Assembly (NCBI GenBank): GCA_030592355.1
Contig: JAUVJE010000163.1
Coordinates: 1 to 5,176, forward strand
DNA length: 5,176 nt
Source: Clostridia bacterium
GTDB taxonomy: Bacteria; Bacillota; Clostridia; DUPQ01
Direction of reading: 5' to 3'
Shown here: one piece after another, positions 1 to 5,176 of the stretch
How the letters are laid out: each line of letters opens with the position of its first letter
Numbering within the stretch: position 1 is the stretch's first letter
Translations under genes and position numbers: made by a program
Notes under the pieces: model-generated
What the model was told of the DNA's origin: nothing
Seen by the model: only the letters and a program-made list of their open reading frames with translations
Databases searched by the model: none

Positions 1-164
1 GCTTTATTGTAAAAATAATATCTCCGGTAGACATAAGCATCGCCGGGTTTCCCATCAACGGATACCAAATAGTTTTTTTCATTTCGGCATTACTTCAGTT
101 TGTTGCCATTAGACAATTTGTTGTATACTTAAAGCATAAGAGATTGGGAGAAAGACATACATGA
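1..164 (+). CDS. C-terminal end of a membrane transporter, probably MFS (partial, 5' end outside window)
   Basis: An open frame starting with the codon at base 3 runs 53 codons to a TGA at 162-164, with no start inside the window. The peptide has a polar stretch with SPVDISIAGFPINGYQ and then a hydrophobic helix (about residues 21-43, GYQIVFFISALLQFVAIRQF onward). It ends in a short basic tail, KHKRLGERH. A final hydrophobic helix followed by a positively charged cytoplasmic tail is what the twelfth helix of a major facilitator transporter looks like. The family call rests on this short stretch and could be another polytopic permease. Its stop overlaps the next gene's start (ATGA, 161-164), so the two are very probably co-transcribed and translationally coupled. 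The substrate cannot be told. The coding reading is supported by the clean helix-plus-tail pattern and the exact junction with the next gene. Confidence 0.75.
   Translation, partial: FIVKIISPVDISIAGFPINGYQIVFFISALLQFVAIRQFVVYLKHKRLGERHT
103..129 (+). promoter_or_regulatory. Weak candidate sigma-A-type promoter inside the transporter 3' end
   Basis: TTGCCA at 103-108 (5 of 6 to TTGACA) and TATACT at 124-129 (5 of 6 to TATAAT) are separated by 15 bp, shorter than the usual 16-18. Transcription would begin about 25 bases before the ATG at 161. It lies within coding sequence of an AT-rich genome, where such matches are common, so it is only a candidate secondary promoter for the URO-D gene and the downstream kinase/regulator pair. 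Confidence 0.2.
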
Positions 165-1210
165 TAAAAAATAATATCGAGAGAACCAATGAACGTTTGA
201 AGAAATTTGCGGATGCCGATAAAGGCACTCTGATTCAAATAAAATCCATTGAAGAACTTTCAGGAAAAAAGAGAAGGCTGGATTCATTTGGACTTCCGGA
301 CAACATGAAGGAGTATCTGGATTACAGGCTTGCCGGATTCCTCGCTTACTGGGAAAAAAGAAAGGACATTGACGATGATATGATTCCGGCTATTAATCCC
401 TGGTACGGCATAGCGGAACATACTGCATTCATTGGCGGAACGGCTGAGTTTGGCGATGAAACCAGCTGGCATCACTCTTTTATCAATGATTGGGAAAAGG
501 ACAGGTCCAAAGCCAAACTTGACGAAAACAATACATGGCTCAGACTTGTGCTGGACGGCATCGAATACCTTAGAGACAAGTGCGACGGCAGTTATGCTGT
601 TAAACTCAGAGGCGCCGAAGGGGCGATGGATATTGCGAATATCGCAAGGGGCAATGAAATGTTCTACGATTTCTTTGAATATCCCGAAGAATTGCATGAG
701 TTTTTGGATTTCTGTGCGCAGGCCGCCAGATTTACACTGACGAAGCAGGCGGAAGCTGCCGGAAGATATTTGGACGGTATAATAACAGGATTTGATATTT
801 GGCTTCCGGGAAATTCTACAGGGCACCTTTCGGAGGATGCATCGGTAATGATATCACCTGAGCAATTCAGGGAATTCGCTCTTTTGCATACTAATAAAAT
901 TACAAAGGGATTTGACCATGTTTTTATGCATACACATGCTGCAGGTAGTCAAAATATTCCTGAAATTGCTAAAATTGACAATGTGGATTATCTGGAGATA
1001 TCAAATGATCCAAATGCACCGCGGTCTATTGAAATCTATAAAAATCTCATCGATGAGCTTGCAGACATGACAATTGTTGTTAGTGCGGATATTGATGAAA
1101 TTAAAGAGAATCTAGAATTTTTAGCGGATAAGAAAACAATAATCTGGTATGATGCAAAAACACTTGCAGACGCAGAAGAAGCCATATCTGTTGTAAGAAG
1201 CATATCGTGA
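161..1210 (+). CDS. Divergent uroporphyrinogen decarboxylase (URO-D)/MtaA-CmuA superfamily protein
   Basis: This 349-residue soluble protein has no signal peptide or membrane segment and is the usual length for a URO-D-fold TIM-barrel enzyme. Family-like features are GFDIWLPGNSTGHLSEDASV (about 210-229) followed by MISPEQFREF (230-239), the position of the conserved 'D..mlSPe.F.eF' block. After it come FMHTHAAGSQNIPEIAKIDN (255-274) and the strand DYLEISNDPN (277-286). The HemE N-terminal substrate-binding signature (RQAGRY type) is not present at the N-terminus, so a haem-pathway role is unlikely. In MtaA-like methyltransferases zinc is held by His-x-Cys plus a later Cys; here the first motif reads H257-T-H259 and no cysteine follows. 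The C-terminal glycine-rich loop is also replaced by IIWYDAKTLADAEEA (327-341). Reaction and substrate are therefore unknown; methyl transfer or another URO-D-fold reaction is inference. The start at 161 is preceded by GGGAG at 146-150 and overlaps the transporter stop; the kinase gene begins 28 bp downstream. Confidence 0.85.
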   Translation: MIKNNIERTNERLKKFADADKGTLIQIKSIEELSGKKRRLDSFGLPDNMKEYLDYRLAGFLAYWEKRKDIDDDMIPAINPWYGIAEHTAFIGGTAEFGDETSWHHSFINDWEKDRSKAKLDENNTWLRLVLDGIEYLRDKCDGSYAVKLRGAEGAMDIANIARGNEMFYDFFEYPEELHEFLDFCAQAARFTLTKQAEAAGRYLDGIITGFDIWLPGNSTGHLSEDASVMISPEQFREFALLHTNKITKGFDHVFMHTHAAGSQNIPEIAKIDNVDYLEISNDPNAPRSIEIYKNLIDELADMTIVVSADIDEIKENLEFLADKKTIIWYDAKTLADAEEAISVVRSIS

Positions 1211-1229
1211 AATAAATCATGCACCGGCC

Positions 1230-1235
1230 GGGAGG
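1230..1235 (+). promoter_or_regulatory. Ribosome binding site of the histidine kinase gene (short spacing)
   Basis: GGGAGG lies only 3 bases before the ATG at 1239, which is closer than the common 5-9. The next in-frame ATG (1263, residue 9) has no purine-rich site upstream, and TTG at 1254 is too far from this one. The ATG at 1239 is therefore kept, although initiation may be less than optimal. Confidence 0.6.
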
Positions 1236-1238
1236 TTT

Positions 1239-3020
1239 ATGAAAAACAGTTATTTGTCAATTATGAAAAGTGTGAAAGCAAAAATGCTGATTACCGTTTT
1301 TTTGGGAATCACATTGTTGTTTACCGTGCTTTTAATTAATAACAGCTATTCGGACCGTCTTATAATGGAGAGGCTTGATACAAATTTAGATAATATGTCT
1401 GATTTATCCGGTGAATACATAGAACTGAGGATTAGAAAAAGCAGCAATATTGCAGTTGAATTAGCTGAGAATATAGATGTAGCCATTCTATCGAGCATAT
1501 ATCTTGCTGAATCCGGTTCATACCAGACCCTGAGTGATATAAAAAAATCTGTGACAGATCAGATTAGTTATCATTCTGCGACAAATGAGGAAATAGACAG
1601 CATAGACATTTACTACAGCAGCAGAAGAACTTTTATCGATTCAAATAAGTTGATTGGCAAGACTAACAATCCTGAGGTAGTGGAATGGGTGGATGAAAAT
1701 ACCGGTTGGAATACTGATGTAATATGGAAGGATTATTATTCTGCTATTGCGGGAAAGAGCTTCCTGTCAATTATGTACAGGCTGGATTATTTAAGCCAAA
1801 AAATAAGAACCCCGGTTTATCTGGGTATAAATTTTGATAAAAATGCACTATTTGATTTCTTAGATCAAATCAAACTTACCCGGAATTCTATGACAGCCCT
1901 TGTGAATTTCAGTGACAATGTATTTATATTGGACGCTGATCTTGTAACCGTCATAGACCTTAAATTAATTTTAAAGAAGAATATTGCAGCACTTGAAAAA
2001 GGGGAGAATGTTACCGTCGACATTCAGGGAATTGGAAGAAACGTATTAAAGTACACTCCTCTCGCATCTGGCAAAGGGGGAATTGTTCACATATTACCCG
2101 AGATGGATATGCAGCCTTACCAAAGAAATTTAAAGCCGTTGATTATACTGATAGCTGCAATATTGTCTTTTATGTTTTTAATAAGTTTGTTTTCAATAAT
2201 AAACAGGGATATAGACAAACCTATAAAAAATCTGATTAAGCACATGAAAAAACTTGAAGCCGGGCGCTTTTCCGATAAAATTGAAGAAGTGCGGAAAGAT
2301 GAATTCGGAAAAGTTTTTCAGGCATATAACAGCATGACTGTAGAAATTGAAAAGTTGATTCAAGAGCTTTATCAGGAAAAGCTAGTGAAGAAGGAGATGG
2401 AGCTTAAAATCCTTCAGGAAAAAATAAATCCCCACTTCCTATATAACACGTTGGATACAATAAATTGGATAGCTATGGAACATCAGGTAGAGGATATTTC
2501 TAAAATGGTTATTTCGCTATCCACAATGTACAGAAAAACTTTCAACAGAGGCCGTGACCTTATTTCGATTGAAGATGTTATGACCAGCATAGCCTGCTAT
2601 TTGGATATACAAAGGATCAGGTACGGGGAATCGTTTGTTTATGAAATTGATTTCCAAGAAGAAACAAAACATCTTGAAATACTGAACCTTATCATACAGA
2701 CGTTGGTAGAAAACGCTATAATTCACGGTATGGAGGGTAAAAAGGAAAACGGCAGAATACTGGTTCAGGCAAGGAAGGAAGGGGAGTTTCTGACGGTTGA
2801 AGTTACTGACAACGGCATGGGAATGGAAGATGAGAAGTTGAACTTAATAAGAGCCAGCATAAGCTCTACAGGCATGGAAAGCGAGTCTGGGCTTCGAAAT
2901 GTTCAAAAAAGAATAAAGCTGTATTACGGAAACCAATTTGGGATAAAAATTGACAGCATGAAAGGCGCCGGAACCACAGTCAGGGTAACAATACCGGCGG
3001 TAAGTATTAGTGATGATTGA
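1239..3020 (+). CDS. YesM-type membrane sensor histidine kinase
   Basis: A 593-residue two-component sensor of the His_kinase/HATPase_c (LytS/YesM-like) class. Domains in order: a short cytoplasmic N-terminus; TM1 at about 16-34; an extracytoplasmic sensing region of about 260 residues (35-298), probably Cache-like by position and length; TM2 at about 299-321; a HAMP linker at about 320-374 (DIDKPIKNLIKHMKKLEAGR); a coiled linker; then the kinase core. The phospho-acceptor motif is LQEKINPHFLYNTLD (392-406) with H399. The ATP-binding region shows the N-box LVENAIIHG (489-497, N492), DNGMGME (524-530), GLRNVQKRIKLYYG (551-564) and GAGTTVRVTIP (576-586). All catalytic motifs look intact. It should autophosphorylate and pass phosphate to the regulator encoded immediately downstream, whose start overlaps this stop. 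Family members commonly sense extracellular carbohydrates or other small nutrients, often beside transporter genes; the ligand here is not known. It follows the URO-D gene by 28 bp with no terminator between, so it is probably in the same operon. Confidence 0.95.
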   Translation: MKNSYLSIMKSVKAKMLITVFLGITLLFTVLLINNSYSDRLIMERLDTNLDNMSDLSGEYIELRIRKSSNIAVELAENIDVAILSSIYLAESGSYQTLSDIKKSVTDQISYHSATNEEIDSIDIYYSSRRTFIDSNKLIGKTNNPEVVEWVDENTGWNTDVIWKDYYSAIAGKSFLSIMYRLDYLSQKIRTPVYLGINFDKNALFDFLDQIKLTRNSMTALVNFSDNVFILDADLVTVIDLKLILKKNIAALEKGENVTVDIQGIGRNVLKYTPLASGKGGIVHILPEMDMQPYQRNLKPLIILIAAILSFMFLISLFSIINRDIDKPIKNLIKHMKKLEAGRFSDKIEEVRKDEFGKVFQAYNSMTVEIEKLIQELYQEKLVKKEMELKILQEKINPHFLYNTLDTINWIAMEHQVEDISKMVISLSTMYRKTFNRGRDLISIEDVMTSIACYLDIQRIRYGESFVYEIDFQEETKHLEILNLIIQTLVENAIIHGMEGKKENGRILVQARKEGEFLTVEVTDNGMGMEDEKLNLIRASISSTGMESESGLRNVQKRIKLYYGNQFGIKIDSMKGAGTTVRVTIPAVSISDD

Positions 3021-4629
3021 TGTCTTAATAGTTGATGATGAAAAAAAAATACGCGAAGGAATAAGCAATATCATTGATTGGGCAAAGCACGATATTTGCA
3101 TTTGCGGCACCGCATCAAATGGGCTGGAAGCACTGGATATGGTAGATATGCTGATGCCCGGGATAGTGATTACCGATATAAGCATGGGGGACATGGATGG
3201 GCTTGAATTGCTTGAAATCATCAACCAAACATACCCAACGGTTAAAGTTATCCTTATAAGCGGATACAGAGAATTTGAGTATGCTCAAAAAGCGATTGCA
3301 CTGAATGCCTTTTCATATCTGACTAAACCTATTAATCCCAAAGCATTGCTGGAGAAAGTAATAGAAGCAAAAAGCGAGATAGAAAAAAAGATATCAGAAA
3401 TTAAAATTAACGATGTTATCAGAAAAAAACTCAGAGAAAATATTTTAGTAGTAAAAGATTCTTTTTTTACTACCCTGATGGAAGGTCGGCTGCGGAATAA
3501 AGCGGACATAGAAAGCCGTGCGGAATTCCTTGATATAAACCTTAGCTTCAATCAATTTTTAGTGAGCATAATGGCATTTGAAGCGGGTGGTTCGGTAAAG
3601 AACAAAAACTTTTATGATATTAGTTTCTACAAAGCTGCAATCATGAGTAAGACGGAAGAAAAAATCGGCGATATGTATACATGTTTTGTGTTTAACTTCG
3701 GAACGAAAATTGCCGTGCTGATTTGTTCTGATTTAATAGAAAAATCATTGCTGATAGATCGAATGGAACAAATTAAGAGCTGGGTCAATAATAACATGGG
3801 GCTTTCGCTAAGTGTTGGAATTGGAAATGTCTGCGGAAGCATTGATAAGATATCTCTTTCATACAGGACGGCTTCTGATGCCATTCAATATAGTGTTGTT
3901 TTGGGGAAAAATGCAGTTATTGACTCCGATAAGATAGCAGAAACTACAAAAGAGAAAATTGCCATGGAGGACTTTGAATCCATCATGGGAGCGAACGATG
4001 ACATTCTTACAGGGGCAATTAAAAATGGCGACACGCATATTCTAAGGGATTGGCTGGATGAAATTTTCGCCAGTGTTAAGCAAATTGTAAGGAATGATAT
4101 AAGGCAAAAGGAGAGGGTAATATTCCTATTAGCGTTTTACCTCACTAAAATCCTGTTTTCACTGGAAATTCAGGGACATCAATATTATGGAAACGAAAAT
4201 GATCTTTTTACGGTGATGAACACAATGACAGGAATGGAGGATATCCGCAGATTCATGAAGGATTTCTTTACAGAGGCGGTCAGGGAACTTGAAAAATCAA
4301 AACAAAGCAAGAACAGTTATTTAGTAAACCAAGCCCTGAAGTGCATTGATGTATATCAAGAGCATAATGTTACCCTTGTTTCGATGGCGGAAAGACTTCA
4401 GATTCATCCAAGTTACCTGAGTAAAATTTTCAAGCAGGAAACAGGAGAATCCTTCAGTGAACATCTCATTAAGAAAAAAATGAATTCTGCGAAGCAGCTT
4501 CTGAAGACAACAAATAAAAAAGTTTATGAAATTGCCGGGTCTATCGGATATAAAGATGTGGCTCATTTTACTAAACTTTTTAAAAAAACGTTCGGGGTAT
4601 CACCAACAGAATACCGCAACCTGGTTTAA
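3013..4629 (+). CDS. YesN-type response regulator with AraC-family DNA-binding domain
   Basis: A 538-residue cytoplasmic transcription regulator. The receiver domain (about 1-120) starts MIDVLIVDDE and carries the acidic pair D8/D9, phospho-acceptor D55 in ITDISMGDMDG, S83 in LISGY and K105 in LTKP, so phosphorylation by the upstream kinase is expected. The usual Pro after the Met of the 'MPxMDG' motif is Gly (G59). A middle region (about 135-430), including LSLSVGIGN (264-272) and the following SYRTASDAIQYSVVLGKNAV, matches the helical/GGDEF-like spacer usual in YesN proteins. The C-terminal AraC domain (about 438-536) has two helix-turn-helix units: VTLVSMAERLQIHPSYLSKI (453-472) and VYEIAGSIGYKDVAHFTKLF (504-523), ending with FGVSPTEYRNLV. 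Full family length. I chose ATG at 3013 because it gives the typical M-x-x-VLIVDDE start; an in-frame GTG at 3010 would add one residue. The start overlaps the kinase stop by 8 bases with only a weak upstream site (GGTAAG), suggesting translational coupling. Its targets are probably the neighbouring transporter and enzyme genes (inference). Confidence 0.95.
   Translation: MIDVLIVDDEKKIREGISNIIDWAKHDICICGTASNGLEALDMVDMLMPGIVITDISMGDMDGLELLEIINQTYPTVKVILISGYREFEYAQKAIALNAFSYLTKPINPKALLEKVIEAKSEIEKKISEIKINDVIRKKLRENILVVKDSFFTTLMEGRLRNKADIESRAEFLDINLSFNQFLVSIMAFEAGGSVKNKNFYDISFYKAAIMSKTEEKIGDMYTCFVFNFGTKIAVLICSDLIEKSLLIDRMEQIKSWVNNNMGLSLSVGIGNVCGSIDKISLSYRTASDAIQYSVVLGKNAVIDSDKIAETTKEKIAMEDFESIMGANDDILTGAIKNGDTHILRDWLDEIFASVKQIVRNDIRQKERVIFLLAFYLTKILFSLEIQGHQYYGNENDLFTVMNTMTGMEDIRRFMKDFFTEAVRELEKSKQSKNSYLVNQALKCIDVYQEHNVTLVSMAERLQIHPSYLSKIFKQETGESFSEHLIKKKMNSAKQLLKTTNKKVYEIAGSIGYKDVAHFTKLFKKTFGVSPTEYRNLV
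3448..3473 (+). repeat. Perfect inverted repeat inside the regulator gene
   Basis: GTAGTAAAA at 3448-3456 is exactly complementary to TTTTACTAC at 3465-3473. One G-U and one A-T pair extend the stem to 11 bp around a TTCT tetraloop. It falls in the linker after the receiver domain, in codons for residues around LVVKDSFFTT. It is not followed by a U-tract on the plus strand, so it is not a normal terminator. It may be chance in AT-rich coding sequence. Confidence 0.4.
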
Positions 4630-4631
4630 CG

Positions 4632-4649
4632 GGTGGATTTCCATTCACC
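4632..4649 (+). other. Small hairpin directly after the regulator stop codon
   Basis: GGTGGAT (4632-4638) pairs with ATTCACC (4643-4649), including one G-U pair, around a TTCC loop, starting three bases after the TAA. No U-tract follows, so it is not itself an intrinsic terminator. It may protect the 3' end of the mRNA or be incidental. Confidence 0.35.
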
Positions 4650-4662
4650 GCCAGATATATTT

Positions 4663-4715
4663 AGTTAATAAGCCGCCGGAAATGATTAAGATCATCCGGT
4701 GGCTTTTTATAATTG
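4663..4715 (+). repeat. Terminator-bearing repeat, copy 1
   Basis: The first 26 bases (4663-4688, beginning AGTTAATAAGCCGCCGGAAA) are identical to 4974-4999. The rest is similar: the right stem arm CCGGTGG and the terminal TATAATTG (4708-4715) are shared with copy 2. The copies lie 311 bp apart in the same orientation. Differences lie mostly in the loop, the stem end and the T-rich tail, while the base-paired stem is kept. Confidence 0.85.
4670..4708 (+). terminator. Intrinsic terminator of the transporter/URO-D/YesMN transcription unit
   Basis: AAGCCGCCGGA (4670-4680) pairs with TCCGGTGGCTT (4695-4705), with one G-U pair. Past a two-A bulge the stem continues as TGAT/ATCA around a TAAG loop. 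Five T residues follow at 4704-4708. It lies about 40 bases after the regulator stop. The GC-rich stem and U-tract make this a strong plus-strand Rho-independent terminator. On the minus strand the tail is only CTTATTAACT, so termination of the convergent gene there would be weaker. Confidence 0.85.
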
Positions 4716-4723
4716 CTATATCC

Positions 4724-4800
4724 GGCTTACTGCGTTTGCTGCAATTTTCTGCTTATTCATGTATCTACATACACTTCATTCGCAGAAAACTTTGCAAGCC
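4724..4800 (+). other. Extended imperfect hairpin, possible structured RNA
   Basis: TGCAA+TTTTCTGC (4740-4752) pairs with GCAGAAAA (4782-4789) and TTGCA (4792-4796), interrupted only by a two-base CT bulge. Inside the loop a second hairpin forms from TGTAT (4760-4764) and ATACA (4769-4773). Outside, GGCT (4724-4727) can pair with AGCC (4797-4800). The arrangement is seen in the sequence; that it is transcribed and functional is inference. It lies downstream of terminator copy 1, so transcription would need read-through or its own promoter. Strand is arbitrary because the palindrome folds on both. Confidence 0.35.
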
Positions 4801-4845
4801 TTGTCTGAATGGAAATCTCCACCGTTAAACCTGACGGACTAATCA

Positions 4846-4885
4846 ATGACGTACCGCAGATTCTGAAGGAATCGAGGAACGTCAT
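4846..4885 (+). other. Second imperfect hairpin between the terminator copies
   Basis: ATGACGT (4846-4852) is complementary to ACGTCAT (4879-4885). Past an A-A mismatch CC pairs with GG, and an inner stem forms from GATTC (4859-4863) and GAATC (4869-4873) around TGAAG. The nested, centred geometry suggests a stem-loop. No known RNA family is recognised. Confidence 0.35.
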
Positions 4886-4973
4886 CGGCGATATGAATGA
4901 TAATTCCACGCATCAGGCTTGAAACGAGTGAACATTATCATTTTGGAGCGAACAAAGACCACAAAGCATATAG

Positions 4974-5030
4974 AGTTAATAAGCCGCCGGAAATGATTAT
5001 AATCAACCGGTGGTTTCCTTAATATAATTG
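4974..5030 (+). repeat. Terminator-bearing repeat, copy 2
   Basis: Shares 26 identical bases with copy 1 and, after a diverged loop, the CCGGTGG arm (5007-5013) and TATAATTG end (5023-5030). The bases just before both copies are also alike (ATATATTTAGTTAAT against ATATAGAGTTAAT). This suggests duplication of a slightly longer unit, or two insertions of a dispersed element. Confidence 0.85.
4981..5020 (+). terminator. Second, weaker terminator-like hairpin, possibly serving the convergent gene
   Basis: AAGCCGCCGG (4981-4990) pairs fully with CCGGTGGTTT (5007-5016) using two G-U pairs. The loop contains the perfect palindrome TGATTATAATCA (4994-5005). The plus-strand tail is TTTCCTT and the minus-strand tail is CTTATTAACT, both poor U-tracts. 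It sits 35-75 bases beyond the minus-strand URO-D stop, where that gene's terminator would be expected. It may act weakly in both directions or be a decaying copy of the first. Confidence 0.5.
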
Positions 5031-5054
5031 TCAGACTTGCATCGTTTTGAGCGA

Positions 5055-5176
5055 TTAATCCTGCAGAGAACCGGCGGCTTTATACATGGCTATAACATTT
5101 TCTATAGGTGTTCCGGCCTGAATGGCATGGGTTGGGGCGAGTATCATACCGCCTTTTGCGAAAAGTTTTTTCCGTA
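5055..5176 (-). CDS. C-terminal end of a second URO-D/MtaA-CmuA superfamily protein (partial)
   Basis: Read on the minus strand, 39 codons enter from the right edge (first complete codon at 5174-5172) and end at TAA (5057-5055). The peptide contains KGGMILAPTHAIQAGTPIEN followed by VIAMYKAAGSLQD. The block GG-x-IL-x-P-x-H-x-IQ-x-x-TP-x-EN-x-x-AMY is the hallmark C-terminal loop and last helix of the uroporphyrinogen decarboxylase superfamily. The His of 'PTH' stands where MtaA-type methyltransferases have a zinc-binding Cys, so this member is more like the general URO-D-related group than like MtaA. Unlike the URO-D protein at 161-1210 it keeps the canonical loop, so the two are distant paralogues. 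It converges on the transporter/URO-D/YesMN unit. The upstream part and any partner genes are outside the window. Confidence 0.85.
   Translation of the reverse strand, partial: RKKLFAKGGMILAPTHAIQAGTPIENVIAMYKAAGSLQD

Larger units (their letters stand above)
4630..5054. other. 425-bp intergenic region between convergent genes
   Basis: No convincing protein gene is visible on either strand. The region contains, in order, a small hairpin just after the regulator stop, a strong terminator, two imperfect hairpins and a second copy of the terminator-like element. It ends 0 bases from the stop of the minus-strand URO-D gene. The region mixes short open frames without ribosome binding sites with several palindromic segments, which fits untranslated or structured RNA, or decayed sequence, better than a gene. 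Confidence 0.7.

Noticed and set aside
1..82. Minus-strand open frame from an ATG at 82-80 running off the left edge (MKKTIWYPLMGN...)
   Set aside because: No ribosome binding site, and it is antisense to the transporter frame, which has a clear helix, basic tail and ATGA junction.
628..642. Palindrome GATATT-GCG-AATATC
   Set aside because: Short, within the coding frame of the URO-D gene, no associated regulatory context; expected by chance.
749..780. 'AAGRY' at residues 199-203 of the URO-D protein, resembling the HemE RQAGRY signature
   Set aside because: The HemE motif lies near the N-terminus, not mid-protein, and the surrounding residues do not match; coincidence.
284..826. Long minus-strand open frame (180 codons) inside the URO-D gene
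   Set aside because: Antisense shadow of a well-supported coding frame; its sequence shows no family features.
4526..4828. A 100-codon plus-strand open frame spanning the end of the regulator gene
   Set aside because: It starts inside the AraC domain in another frame, runs through the terminator and has no ribosome binding site; a shadow frame.
4809..4922. A 37-codon plus-strand open frame beginning MEISTVKPDGL and ending NSTHQA
   Set aside because: It has reasonable composition but no ribosome binding site, no recognised family, and overlaps the palindromic segment at 4846-4885. It could be a decayed gene fragment; not enough to call a gene.
4663..5030. Two-unit repeat considered as a CRISPR array or an insertion sequence
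   Set aside because: Only two copies, 311 bp apart, each an internal hairpin, with no transposase, terminal inverted repeats or regular spacers.

Overview
The window looks like AT-rich, low-GC Firmicute DNA, most likely Clostridia or a relative such as Paenibacillus. The reasons are a YesM/YesN-type two-component pair, purine-rich ribosome binding sites, tight same-strand gene packing and A/T-biased codon use. The species cannot be named from the sequence alone.

Layout: (1) Bases 1-164 (+) hold the last 53 codons of a membrane transporter, probably of the major facilitator type, cut by the window edge. (2) Bases 161-1210 (+) encode a complete but divergent member of the uroporphyrinogen decarboxylase (URO-D)/MtaA-CmuA superfamily. 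Its start overlaps the transporter stop as ATGA. (3) Bases 1239-3020 (+) encode a YesM-type membrane sensor histidine kinase. (4) Bases 3013-4629 (+) encode its YesN-type response regulator with an AraC DNA-binding domain, overlapping the kinase stop. (5) Bases 4630-5054 have no convincing gene. They hold a strong intrinsic terminator, a second diverged copy of the same terminator-like element 311 bp further on, and two imperfect hairpins between the copies. (6) Bases 5055-5176 (-) are the C-terminal 39 codons of a second URO-D-family protein, convergent with the operon and cut by the right edge.

How it may work together (inference): the four plus-strand genes look like one transcription unit made of a transporter, a URO-D-fold enzyme, a sensor and a regulator. 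The sensor would detect an extracellular small molecule or sugar and the AraC-type regulator would switch on uptake and processing genes, possibly including both URO-D-family genes. Neither URO-D protein should be read as the haem enzyme HemE without further evidence. Relatives of this fold include corrinoid- or cobalamin-dependent methyltransferases, but no corrinoid protein is visible here and the substrate is unknown.

The least ordinary material is the divergent active-site region of the first URO-D protein, the URO-D / YesMN / URO-D arrangement, and the duplicated terminator with structured sequence between the copies.
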